From contig NZ_AROI01000002.1 in NCBI RefSeq assembly GCF_000410875.1, forward strand, positions 124,001 to 188,000: a DNA stretch of 64,000 nt. The letters run 5' to 3'. The stretch's first letter is position 1, and the number at the start of each line of letters is the position of its first letter. The notes beneath the pieces were generated by a model. It was not told the DNA's origin. It saw nothing but the letters and a program-made list of their open reading frames with translations, and made no database searches. Position numbers and translations under genes: made by a program. The DNA comes from Halopseudomonas pelagia CL-AP6. GTDB taxonomy: Bacteria > Pseudomonadota > Gammaproteobacteria > Pseudomonadales > Pseudomonadaceae. Shown piece after piece: positions 9,442 to 17,529 of this stretch.

Positions 9442-9987
9442 TCAGTCTCGCAGTTTGCCCACCATGCGGGGTAGAACGTCCTCTTGCGTGGCGCTACGAC
9501 GATGGTAAAACGTCATTGCCACATGCCCGACGATCATCGCCAGCAGGATCCAGCCAAGCCAGCCGTGAAGCAGATTGGCTGGTGTCATCATCCATTCGAG
9601 CTTGCCATCGAATCCGGGCATCAGTTGCCAACCCAATACCGTCAACTCACGGCCTGAGCCATATTGGCGCAGCAGCGCGAACGTGGGCACCACCAGCATC
9701 AGCGCATACAGGGCCATATGCCCCAGCAGCGCCATCCGGTTCAGCGAAGGCGGCCGCTCAAGCCGATTCGCCAGGGCCCAGAGCAGGCGCAAGACAATCA
9801 GCGCCATCAGCAGCGTACCAACGGTTTTGTGCGTGCCCCAGGCAAATTCGTCGAGTGCAGAATCTTCCAATAGCACACGCACCACCGTGGTAAAAAACTG
9901 CCATGCCAATAATGCTGCCATGCCCCAGTGCAGTGCTCGGCTGACTAACCCGTAACGCTGCTGCGAATCTTTTACGACTGAAGACAT
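9442..9987 (-). CDS. Cytochrome b561 family membrane protein
   Basis: A 181-residue protein with four membrane segments and the expected haem-ligand histidines H20 (RALHWG), H53 (THKTVG), H141 (LLHGWLG) and H155 (VGHVAM). This matches bacterial cytochrome b561 (YodB/CybB), which moves electrons between quinol and periplasmic or membrane partners. It starts at ATG 9987. It appears monocistronic, with 158 bp separating it from the upstream ABC-F gene and 164 bp from xenA. The physiological partner is not indicated by the neighbours. Confidence 0.9.
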   Translation of the reverse strand: MSSVVKDSQQRYGLVSRALHWGMAALLAWQFFTTVVRVLLEDSALDEFAWGTHKTVGTLLMALIVLRLLWALANRLERPPSLNRMALLGHMALYALMLVVPTFALLRQYGSGRELTVLGWQLMPGFDGKLEWMMTPANLLHGWLGWILLAMIVGHVAMTFYHRRSATQEDVLPRMVGKLRD

Positions 9988-10117
9988 TGGCGCTGATTCT
10001 CCCTAGTAACTGTGAGGTCAATAAGCGCCACAAATTAACATCGAACCGACAAAGCGTCTACGGGGAGGGTGGCTGGCAAGGCCGGTGCAGAAGGCTCCAC
10101 GGCGGTTCAGAGCTGAG

Positions 10118-10141
10118 CTAGGTGGCTGAGTAGCCACCTAG
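10118..10141. terminator. Perfect hairpin downstream of xenA
   Basis: CTAGGTGGCT and AGCCACCTAG form a perfect 10-bp stem around the loop GAGT, ending 10 bp from the xenA stop. There is no U-run on either strand, so it may stabilise the mRNA 3' end rather than terminate efficiently. Confidence 0.45.
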
Positions 10142-10151
10142 CGAGCGTTGC

Positions 10152-11240
10152 TCAGTAGCGCTCAAGCCAGTGCGCGTAGGGTGCGGGCAAGGTCCAGGAC
10201 GCTTTATCGATACCCAGCTCGCGTGCGGCCAGATAGGCCCAGTGCGGGTTAGCCAGATGTGCCTTGCCGACCATCACTACGTCGAGCTGGTTGTCCTTGA
10301 CGGCCTTTTCAGCAATATGCGGTTCACCGAAGCCCCAGGCTGAAGACACCGGTATGCCCACTTCGCGGCGCACACGCTCGGCAATCGGGCCCATAAAACC
10401 GGGTGCCCAGGGGATTTTGCTATCGGGAATGCTGAAACCGATGCTGACGCTGATCATGTCCAGGCCGTCGGTTTTCAGCTGTTTGGTCAGATCGATCGAC
10501 TCGATCAGCGTTTGTTCGTCGCGATCATCGAATTCCAGTACGCCAAAGCGGATAGTCAGTGGCAGATGCGCAGGCCATACCTCCCGCACGGCAGCAAAAG
10601 TTTCGCGCAGGAAGCGACCGCGATTCTCGGCGTTGCCACCATAGGCGTCTGTGCGCTGATTGCTGTGCTCGGAGAAGAAACTCTGAGCCAGATAGCCATG
10701 GGCAAAATGCAGTTCCAGCCACTCGAAACCGACTTCCAGAGCGCGGCGGGCAGCGGCGACAAAGTCATCACGCACCCGGGCGATATCATCTAGCGTCATG
10801 GCCTCAGGTGTTTTTGGCAAATGCGCGCCGAACGGGATGGCCGAAGGCGCGATGGTTTGCCAGCCTCGGGCGTCGTCCTCGGCAATATGATCATCGCCTT
10901 CCCATGGGCGGTTGGCGCTGGCCTTGCGCCCGGCGTGTGCAATCTGGATGCCGGGCACCGAGCCGGCCGCCTTGATCGCCTGTACCGCCGGGGCGAAGGC
11001 TTGTGCCAGATGGTCGTTCCAGATGCCGGCGCAGCCAGGGGTGATGCGGCCCTCTGGGGCCACTGCTGTGGCCTCGACGATGACCAGGCCAGCGCCACCG
11101 CGTGCCAGCGCGGCCAAGTGGACCTGATGCCAATCGTTGATCAGGCCATCGGTCGCGGAGTATTGGCACATCGGTGGTACAGCGATGCGATTGCGTAGGG
11201 TGACATCCTTCAGAGTGAAGGGCTGGAAGAGTGCGGACAT
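10152..11240 (-). CDS. xenA: Old-yellow-enzyme family NAD(P)H:flavin oxidoreductase, XenA-like
   Basis: A 362-residue TIM-barrel flavoprotein of the YqjM/XenA branch. It carries the key residues of P. putida XenA at matching positions: C25 (PPMCQYSA), and H178 and H181 in the HFAH motif. The enzyme reduces activated C=C bonds, nitro compounds and nitrate esters with NADPH, using FMN. The length equals XenA to within one residue. An ArsR-type regulator is transcribed divergently 89 bp away, which suggests induction by an electrophile or xenobiotic; this is inferred. Confidence 0.92.
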   Translation of the reverse strand: MSALFQPFTLKDVTLRNRIAVPPMCQYSATDGLINDWHQVHLAALARGGAGLVIVEATAVAPEGRITPGCAGIWNDHLAQAFAPAVQAIKAAGSVPGIQIAHAGRKASANRPWEGDDHIAEDDARGWQTIAPSAIPFGAHLPKTPEAMTLDDIARVRDDFVAAARRALEVGFEWLELHFAHGYLAQSFFSEHSNQRTDAYGGNAENRGRFLRETFAAVREVWPAHLPLTIRFGVLEFDDRDEQTLIESIDLTKQLKTDGLDMISVSIGFSIPDSKIPWAPGFMGPIAERVRREVGIPVSSAWGFGEPHIAEKAVKDNQLDVVMVGKAHLANPHWAYLAARELGIDKASWTLPAPYAHWLERY

Positions 11241-11274
11241 GATATCTCCAATGGACGTAAGCGCTTGTTCAGTT

Positions 11275-11292
11275 GTTCGATAATATTGGAAC
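11275..11292. promoter_or_regulatory. Candidate operator between xenA and the ArsR-type regulator
   Basis: An imperfect inverted repeat with arms GTTC and GAAC (11275-11278 and 11289-11292) around an AT-rich centre lies between the divergent starts. It is a reasonable ArsR-family operator by position, but the symmetry is partial. Confidence 0.35.
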
Positions 11293-11329
11293 TATGGATG
11301 AATGGCAAATCGGCGTGTATTATTCCGCC

Positions 11330-11632
11330 ATGCGACCTTTCAAACATCCCGCTGTGAATGATTTTGTACTTGAGCGCGTGCTCTACGCATTGAGTGATCC
11401 TGTCCGCCTGGAGATCGTTCGCCACTTGGCGGGGGTGCCTGAAGCGAGCTGTGGCGAACTGGATGGAGGGCGACCGAAATCGAGCATGTCCCACCATTTT
11501 CGCGTGTTGCGTGACGCCGGGCTGGTGATGACTCAAGGTGTGGGTACCACCCACATGAACTCCCTGCGCCGGGCTGATCTGGATGCGCGCTTCCCAGGGC
11601 TGCTGGATGCCATTCTTTCGCACCCTGCCTAG
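11330..11632 (+). CDS. ArsR-family winged-helix regulator
   Basis: About 100 residues with a winged helix-turn-helix; the recognition helix region is KSSMSHHFRVLRDAGLV. I start it at ATG 11330 (MRPFKHPAVND) because the family begins about there; the frame stays open upstream to 11273 over sequence better read as promoter. Only one cysteine (SCGEL) is present, so a classical As/Cd site is unlikely. ArsR-family repressors without metal sites often sense redox state or organic ligands. The divergent arrangement with xenA suggests it controls that gene. Confidence 0.85.
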   Translation: MRPFKHPAVNDFVLERVLYALSDPVRLEIVRHLAGVPEASCGELDGGRPKSSMSHHFRVLRDAGLVMTQGVGTTHMNSLRRADLDARFPGLLDAILSHPA

Positions 11633-11663
11633 CCCGCTTGAAGTGCCTCGACCTGCTCGTGGG

Positions 11664-11942
11664 TCAGTCGCGAAAAAACACCTGTACCAAGTGATAGCCG
11701 AACTGGGTTTTTACCGGGCCGTGAATCTGTTTTAGCGGTTTTTTGAAGATGATCTGGTCGATGGCCCGGACCATCTGCCCAGGTTTGACCTCGCCGAGAT
11801 CCCCGCCGCGCTTTTTCGATGGGCAGGTTGAATGCTTTTTGGCCAGCAGATCGAAGGGTTCGCCAGCGGCCAGACGTTTTTTCAGCTGAATGGCTTCCGC
11901 TTCAGTTTTGACCAGAATATGGCGGGCCATGGCGATGGGCAT
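11664..11942 (-). CDS. ppiC: Parvulin-type peptidyl-prolyl isomerase, PpiC-like
   Basis: A 92-residue single-domain parvulin without a signal peptide, so cytoplasmic. Family motifs are visible: ARHILVKTE at the start, FDLLAKKHSTCPS, GGDLGEVKPGQMV, and FGYHLVQV near the end. Size and sequence match E. coli PpiC (93 residues), which isomerises X-Pro bonds in protein folding. It lies between the convergent regulator gene and hexR, without a clear operon partner. Confidence 0.93.
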   Translation of the reverse strand: MPIAMARHILVKTEAEAIQLKKRLAAGEPFDLLAKKHSTCPSKKRGGDLGEVKPGQMVRAIDQIIFKKPLKQIHGPVKTQFGYHLVQVFFRD

Positions 11943-11981
11943 CGTTCTTGTCTCCGGGCTGATTTAACGTTGGTTCAAGCG

Positions 11982-12857
11982 TCAGTCGTGGCTGTCGGCG
12001 ACACGCTGTCCGGCTTTGTGCGTCAAGCGCAGGCCTCGCAGGCTGCGTTTGACGCTTTTCAGATGGTTGACCAGCTCCGGTCCTCGGCGCATAGCCATGC
12101 CCATGGCCAGCACATCGATCACCACCAGATGCGCGATGCGTGACGATAGGGGCGTATAGATGTCGGTGTCTTCAGTCACATCAATGGCAATATGAATGCT
12201 GCCCAGCTCGGCCAGGGGCGTCTGGCTCGGGCACAGGCAGATAAGGGTGGCGCCAGTTTCTGCCACCAGCGCGGCGGAATGCAGTAGATCCTTGGTGCGT
12301 CCGGTCTGTGAAATGGCTACTGCCACGTCCTGCGGGCCGAGGGTTACCGCAGACATCGCCTGCATATGCGGATCGGAGTAGGCGGCAGTGGACACCTGCA
12401 AGCGAAAGAACTTGTGCTGCGCGTCGCTGGCCACCGCGCCTGACGCGCCAAAACCATAGAACTCCACGCGGCGGGCTACGCTCAATGCGGCAATCGCCTG
12501 CTCCAGCCGCAGCGGGTCGAGGCTCTCACGCACATCCATCAAGGTTGCCAAGGTCGTGTCGAAAATCTTGTGTGAGAGCTGATCGGTGTTGTCGTCTTCA
12601 CTGATGGAAAATTGGCCGAAGCTCGCGCCAGCCGCCAAACTCTGCGCCAGACGCAGTTTCAGATCCTGAAAACCGGTACAGCCTATGGCGCGGCAGAAGC
12701 GCACGATAGTCGGCTCGCTCACGCCGACCTCGCGGGCGAGATCGGCCATGGACGAGTGCATGACCAGTGCAGCCTGGGCAAGGACATGATCGGCGACCTT
12801 CAACTCGGACTTGCGGAGCAGGGGGCGGCTGGCGGCAATATGCTGGAGCAAATTCAC
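11982..12857 (-). CDS. hexR: HexR transcriptional regulator of glucose catabolism
   Basis: A 291-residue RpiR-family protein. The N-terminal helix-turn-helix (about 1-77, with VSEPTIVRFCRAIG) is followed by a SIS sugar-phosphate-binding domain (about 115-255, with FYGFGASGAVASDAQHKFFRL). In pseudomonads HexR represses zwf and other Entner-Doudoroff genes and is released by 2-keto-3-deoxy-6-phosphogluconate. It starts with GTG at 12857 and diverges from zwf; a perfect HexR palindrome lies between them. Its sequence closely follows the zwf-linked HexR of P. putida as I recall it. Confidence 0.94.
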   Translation of the reverse strand: MNLLQHIAASRPLLRKSELKVADHVLAQAALVMHSSMADLAREVGVSEPTIVRFCRAIGCTGFQDLKLRLAQSLAAGASFGQFSISEDDNTDQLSHKIFDTTLATLMDVRESLDPLRLEQAIAALSVARRVEFYGFGASGAVASDAQHKFFRLQVSTAAYSDPHMQAMSAVTLGPQDVAVAISQTGRTKDLLHSAALVAETGATLICLCPSQTPLAELGSIHIAIDVTEDTDIYTPLSSRIAHLVVIDVLAMGMAMRRGPELVNHLKSVKRSLRGLRLTHKAGQRVADSHD

Positions 12858-12897
12858 GTTGGCTTCATGTTAGTCTGAGGGTCTGGAAGACCGGTTC

Positions 12898-12914
12898 TTG
12901 TAGTTATACTACAA
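12898..12914. promoter_or_regulatory. HexR operator in the hexR-zwf divergent promoter
   Basis: TTGTAGTTATACTACAA has perfect 7-bp arms (TTGTAGT / ACTACAA) around TAT, and it matches the published type of HexR site (TTGT-N9-ACAA). It lies 41 bp from the hexR start and 34 bp from the zwf start, so one site could control both genes. Confidence 0.9.
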
Positions 12915-12948
12915 AAACCCGGTGTCCGCCTTGATCGGGAGAGAGCTT

Positions 12949-14415
12949 GTGCCTTCGCAACACAGCATGGCCTGTGACATTGTAGTGTTTGGCGGGACCG
13001 GTGATCTGGCCCTGCGCAAGCTGCTGCCAGCGCTTTATTATCTGCATCGAGATAACCACCTGCATCCGCAAACGCGCATTCTGGCACTGGCTCGTGCACG
13101 CCATGAGACGACTGCCTATGTTCAGTTGGTACAGCGGCACGTCAGTCAATATGTTGCCCAGGGGGATTTTGATCAGAACAGTTGGGAGGGTTTCGCCCAG
13201 CGTCTCGACTACATGAGTCTGGATGTCAGCCAGCGGGTGGAATTTCCGCGGCTGGCCAAAGCCCTGGGGGGGCAATCTGATCGCGCTAGAGTGTTCTATC
13301 TGGCCACCGTCCCCAGCTTGTTTGCCGCCACGGCCAAGCACCTGGCCTCGGTTGGCCTGACGGATGGCCGCTCACGCATCGTGCTGGAAAAGCCGCTTGG
13401 CGAAAGCCTGAAAACCGCCAACCAGATCAACGACGGTATTGGCGCCGTGTTCGACGAGGCGCGGGTATTCCGTATCGATCACTATCTGGGCAAGGAGGCG
13501 GTGCAAAATTTGCTGGCGCTACGCTTTGGCAATGCCTTGTTCGAGCCGCTCTGGCGCAACGCGCATATCGATCATGTGCAGATCAGCGTAATGGAAACGG
13601 TCGGGGTCGAGAACCGTGGTGACTATTACGACCATGCCGGTGCGATGCGCGACATGGTCCAGAACCATCTGTTGCAGCTGCTGTGCCTGGTGGCGATGGA
13701 GGCGCCGGTACATTTCGAGCCCGAGGCTGTGCGTAATGAAAAGCTGAAGATACTGGAGGCGCTGCGCCCCATCACGGGCATGGATGTGCAGGACAGCACC
13801 GTGCGCGGTCAGTACTCCAATGGCGAGCGAGCGGGTGAAAAACTGCCCGCCTATTACTTCGAGAAAAGTGTTGATCACGACAGCAACACCGAAACCTACG
13901 TGGCACTCAAGGTCGAGGTGGACAACTGGCGCTGGGCCGGTGTGCCCTTTTATCTGCGTACCGGCAAGGCGCTGGCGCAGCGTAAGTCGGAAATTGTCAT
14001 CCAGTTCAAATCGGTTCCCTACCGCCTGTTCGGCGGCATTGACCAGCCAGCCTGCAATCGGCTGGTGATCCGCCTGCAACCCGACGAGAGCATCAGCCTG
14101 TCGCTGATGGCCAAGACTCCCGGACGCGGGATGGCCTTGCAGAAAGTCGAGTTGGACCTGAATTTTGCCGAGGCCTTCAAACGCCGCCGTTGGGATGCTT
14201 ACGAGCGGTTGCTGCTGGATGTGATTGAAGGGGACGCTACGCTGTTTATGCGTCGCGATGAGATAGAAGCCGCCTGGCGCTGGGTTGATCCTGTCATTCA
14301 GGGCTGGCAGGACTGTTATCGCTCACCCAAGCGTTATGCCGCAGGCAGTTGGGGCCCGGAGGCCGCTGACAGTTTGCTCGATCGGCTCGGCCACGCCTGG
14401 CTGGATGAGCGCTGA
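12949..14415 (+). CDS. zwf: Glucose-6-phosphate 1-dehydrogenase
   Basis: A 488-residue enzyme that oxidises glucose-6-phosphate to 6-phosphogluconolactone, feeding the Entner-Doudoroff and pentose-phosphate routes. It shows the coenzyme motif FGGTGDLALRK near the N-terminus and the substrate-site motif RIDHYLGKE at 175-183. I chose GTG 12949 because a purine-rich GGGAGAGA precedes it at 12938-12945 and the length then equals that of P. aeruginosa Zwf. In P. aeruginosa and P. putida zwf is followed by pgl and eda; here a convergent signalling gene follows, so those genes must lie elsewhere or be absent. Confidence 0.95.
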   Translation: MPSQHSMACDIVVFGGTGDLALRKLLPALYYLHRDNHLHPQTRILALARARHETTAYVQLVQRHVSQYVAQGDFDQNSWEGFAQRLDYMSLDVSQRVEFPRLAKALGGQSDRARVFYLATVPSLFAATAKHLASVGLTDGRSRIVLEKPLGESLKTANQINDGIGAVFDEARVFRIDHYLGKEAVQNLLALRFGNALFEPLWRNAHIDHVQISVMETVGVENRGDYYDHAGAMRDMVQNHLLQLLCLVAMEAPVHFEPEAVRNEKLKILEALRPITGMDVQDSTVRGQYSNGERAGEKLPAYYFEKSVDHDSNTETYVALKVEVDNWRWAGVPFYLRTGKALAQRKSEIVIQFKSVPYRLFGGIDQPACNRLVIRLQPDESISLSLMAKTPGRGMALQKVELDLNFAEAFKRRRWDAYERLLLDVIEGDATLFMRRDEIEAAWRWVDPVIQGWQDCYRSPKRYAAGSWGPEAADSLLDRLGHAWLDER

Positions 14416-14424
14416 GTTAGCCAG

Positions 14425-17316
14425 TCATACCTGAGGCGTGGGCTGGGTTTCGCTGTTTTCCAGCAGCAGGCCAGTTAAGCCGGCCCCTGTGAGCGGGCGG
14501 CTGATTAGATAACCTTGCACTTCATCACAGCCGTGTTGCTTGAGGAAGCTCAATTGTCCGGCCTCTTCTACGCCCTCGGCCACCACGTTCAAGCTCAGGC
14601 TATGGGCCATGGCGATGATCGCGCGAACGATCGCTGCATCATGAGAAGTATTGTCTTCACTGTGTTCATCCTGTTCGCTGCGCTCATCCAGCTCACTGAT
14701 AAAGGCGCGATCAATCTTCAAGGTCGTGATCGGGAAGCGTTTCAGGTAAGCCAGCGATGAATAGCCGGTGCCGAAGTCGTCAATCGCCAGCTTGATGCCC
14801 ATCTTCTGCAACGCAGCGATATTTTCTGCGACCGCGTCCACGTGTTCCAACAGCATGCTTTCGGTCAGCTCCAGCTCGAGCATTTTCGCCGGCAGGTCAG
14901 CCGCTTCAAGAATCTGCGCAACCCGCGCAGCGAAGTGATTTTGGCGTAACTGTTGTACCGACAGGTTGACCGCCACGGTTATCGGTTTAGGACCCTCGTG
15001 GTACCACAGAGCGGCTTGTTGACAGGCTTTGATCAGAACAGCGTCGCCCAATGCGATGATCATGCCGGTTTCTTCGGCTATTTCAATGAAATGCCCCGGC
15101 ATGATCAGCCCGCGCTCGGGGTGCTGCCAGCGGACCAGTGCTTCAGCGCCGCGGATCTGGTCAGTCGCCAGATGCAGTTTGGGTTGGTAATGGACCACTA
15201 GTTGATCTTCCTCCAAGGCCTTGCGCAGCTGATTTTCCAGTTGCAGTCGGTCGAGGCTGTAGGCTTGTAAATTGTCGGTGAAGAACTGGAAGCTGTTGCC
15301 ACCTAAATGCTTGGCATGCTGCATCGCCTGGTTGGCCTGGGTGATCAGCAGCAGGTTGTCGCGGGCATTGGTCGGGAATTGACTCAGGCCAACGGAGGCG
15401 GTAACGATCAGTTCGTGTTCGGCGATCGTGATCGGCTGACGCAGTACCTCCAGCACCTGGTTGGCGCGGTGCTCAAGCTGCTCGCGCTGGCAACCCTGGT
15501 CGATGATGATGACGAACTCGTCTGCTGATAGACGCGCCAGAGAGTCGCTTTCAGGGGTCAAGTCGCGCAGGCGCATCGCGACCTGCTGCAGCAGCTCATC
15601 GGCGACTTTATGGCCCAGCGTATCGTTGATGTACTTGAAGCGGTCCAGGTCCACGTGCATCAGCGCTAGTGTGCTGCCATTCTGGCGCGCCCTGGAGGTG
15701 GCTTCCTGCAACTGTTGGGTAAACATGTTGCGATTGGCCAGTTGGGTAAGGGCGTCATGGGTGGTCAGGTAATGCAACTGCTCTTCGGTCTGCCGGTGCA
15801 CGCTAAGATCGGCAAAGAAACCCACATAATGGGTAATGGTTCCACTGCTGTCGCGCACTACGGCTAGCTGCATCCACTGTGGGTATAGCTCACCGCTGCG
15901 CCGCTGCCCAATCCGCTCGCCCTCCCAGCGATCGGTGGTCTGCAGCGAATTTTTCAGGTCTTCCAGCGATTGCTGATTCTTGCTCTGCACCACCGGATCG
16001 TAGATTGGATGGCCGACGGCTTCTTCGAGCGCGTAACCGGTAATGACGCTGAAGGCGTGATTGACCGAGAGAATATTCAGGTCCGGATCAAGAATGAATA
16101 TACCTTCGGCGGTGGCCTGGAACACGGTGGAAGCTAACTGAGCCTGCTCATGTTGCTGCTTACGGGCGCTGATGTCGCGGCGGGTGCCGATCATGCGTAA
16201 CACCCGGCCCTGCTCATCGCGCGCTACGGCACGGCCGCTGTCCTCGACCCAGATCCAGCTACCGTCGGCATGTTTGACCCGATATTCGATGCGGTATGAC
16301 GGAATCTGCTTTTTCATATGCTTGAGCAAGGTGTCACGCACCAGGGGCGCGTCATCGGGGTGCAGGCGGGGCTTGAGATGGTCCAACATCGAGGTAACTG
16401 CGTCTTCCTCAAGTCCGAAGATTTCATGCACATGGGAATGGTAGACCCGGTCCGTGGTCAGATCCCAATCCCACAAGCCCAGCTGACTGGCGTCTAGCGC
16501 CAGGCTTAGTTGGGCTTCGCTGGCCTGCAGCGCTTCGCCAGCTTGTTGCAGCTCCACTGTGCGCTGGGAGACGCGTTGTTCTAGCTCGGTGTGACTCTCG
16601 CGCAGACGTTGCTCGGCCTGGCGGCGCTGCTGTATCTCGCGGGTCAGTTGCTGGTTGAGCGCCTCCGCCTGCTGGCGTGAGTCGTCCAGGCCGGCAACCA
16701 AGGCTTCACTGCGCGCATTGGCACGCATTGCCATGCTGCCTGAGCGATTGATGAAAGCGGCGCCCAGCAGCAGGCAGCCGAACAGCGTCACGCCCATCAT
16801 GCCCCAATAGATGCTGGTCGGATCACTCTGGGTCAACAGATAGAGGATCGGCGGTATCCAGGCGGGCAGCGCAAAAGTGGCAAAAGCCATAAATCGGCTG
16901 GCGTAAATGATGCTCACGCACAAGCCCACGCCGGTGCTCAAACCGTAGGCCGGTGCCTGGATAGTGAAGTTGTCCAGGGGTACCAGGCTCAGCTGGACCC
17001 ACGCCAGGCAAAAGCCCGAGGCCAGGTTGCCGAGGTAAAACAGCAGCGTCCAGCGCAAACGCAGGCGAGACAAAGGCGCTGCTTGGCGATAATGGCGCAC
17101 CAACAGGCTGCGCAACAGGATCAGAACTGCAACTACACCGAGCCAGCTGAGTAATGTGCTGCGCGGGGTGATATCCCACACCAGGCTGGAAATAACCAGG
17201 GCGCTGAGCATGATCAGCCATTGCGGGAGACGGGAGTATTCATACAGCATATCCAATTCTCGGATACGCCGGTCCTGCCGGTTTACGACTGGTTTTGGTA
17301 ATGGGGGAAACGTCAT
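14425..17316 (-). CDS. Membrane PAS-GGDEF-EAL cyclic-di-GMP signalling protein
   Basis: A 963-residue protein. About seven N-terminal membrane segments (residues 30-200) are followed by a coiled coil (205-265) and two PAS/PAC domains (about 268-385 and 395-510). Next come a GGDEF domain (about 525-680) and an EAL domain (about 695-945). The GGDEF active-site motif is changed to SADEF (597-601), so cyclase activity is doubtful and the domain may bind GTP as an activator. The EAL motif is intact (EALVRW, E725) with downstream ELTES and DDFGTGYSS motifs, so c-di-GMP phosphodiesterase activity is likely. The N-terminal region resembles a 7TM sensor. It converges with zwf, with 9 bp between the stops. 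Confidence 0.92.
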   Translation of the reverse strand: MTFPPLPKPVVNRQDRRIRELDMLYEYSRLPQWLIMLSALVISSLVWDITPRSTLLSWLGVVAVLILLRSLLVRHYRQAAPLSRLRLRWTLLFYLGNLASGFCLAWVQLSLVPLDNFTIQAPAYGLSTGVGLCVSIIYASRFMAFATFALPAWIPPILYLLTQSDPTSIYWGMMGVTLFGCLLLGAAFINRSGSMAMRANARSEALVAGLDDSRQQAEALNQQLTREIQQRRQAEQRLRESHTELEQRVSQRTVELQQAGEALQASEAQLSLALDASQLGLWDWDLTTDRVYHSHVHEIFGLEEDAVTSMLDHLKPRLHPDDAPLVRDTLLKHMKKQIPSYRIEYRVKHADGSWIWVEDSGRAVARDEQGRVLRMIGTRRDISARKQQHEQAQLASTVFQATAEGIFILDPDLNILSVNHAFSVITGYALEEAVGHPIYDPVVQSKNQQSLEDLKNSLQTTDRWEGERIGQRRSGELYPQWMQLAVVRDSSGTITHYVGFFADLSVHRQTEEQLHYLTTHDALTQLANRNMFTQQLQEATSRARQNGSTLALMHVDLDRFKYINDTLGHKVADELLQQVAMRLRDLTPESDSLARLSADEFVIIIDQGCQREQLEHRANQVLEVLRQPITIAEHELIVTASVGLSQFPTNARDNLLLITQANQAMQHAKHLGGNSFQFFTDNLQAYSLDRLQLENQLRKALEEDQLVVHYQPKLHLATDQIRGAEALVRWQHPERGLIMPGHFIEIAEETGMIIALGDAVLIKACQQAALWYHEGPKPITVAVNLSVQQLRQNHFAARVAQILEAADLPAKMLELELTESMLLEHVDAVAENIAALQKMGIKLAIDDFGTGYSSLAYLKRFPITTLKIDRAFISELDERSEQDEHSEDNTSHDAAIVRAIIAMAHSLSLNVVAEGVEEAGQLSFLKQHGCDEVQGYLISRPLTGAGLTGLLLENSETQPTPQV

Positions 17317-17517
17317 GTGACGCAGTTCCTCTGGAACGCTGGGCGTTTCTTGTTATCGATTTAGGGCCGCATTCAGTCGACAATGCGACATACCTGAAAC
17401 ATCACCTTACACCAGAGCGGACGCCTGTCACAGCCCCCAACTCCTTAAAAAACAACAAAAGAATGGCTCTGGGCAGGGCTTTTCCGTCAATCCTTCCGGC
17501 TTTGCCGCCGTGGCTGG

Positions 17518-17529
17518 TAGAATGCGCCG
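17518..17529 (+). promoter_or_regulatory. Putative -10 element directly before uvrD (possible leaderless transcript)
   Basis: TAGAAT at 17518-17523 is a good -10 hexamer and lies only 6 bases before ATG 17530, where transcription would be expected to begin. No Shine-Dalgarno sequence precedes the ATG. The -35 region (TTCCGG at 17494-17499) is weak. Confidence 0.45.
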
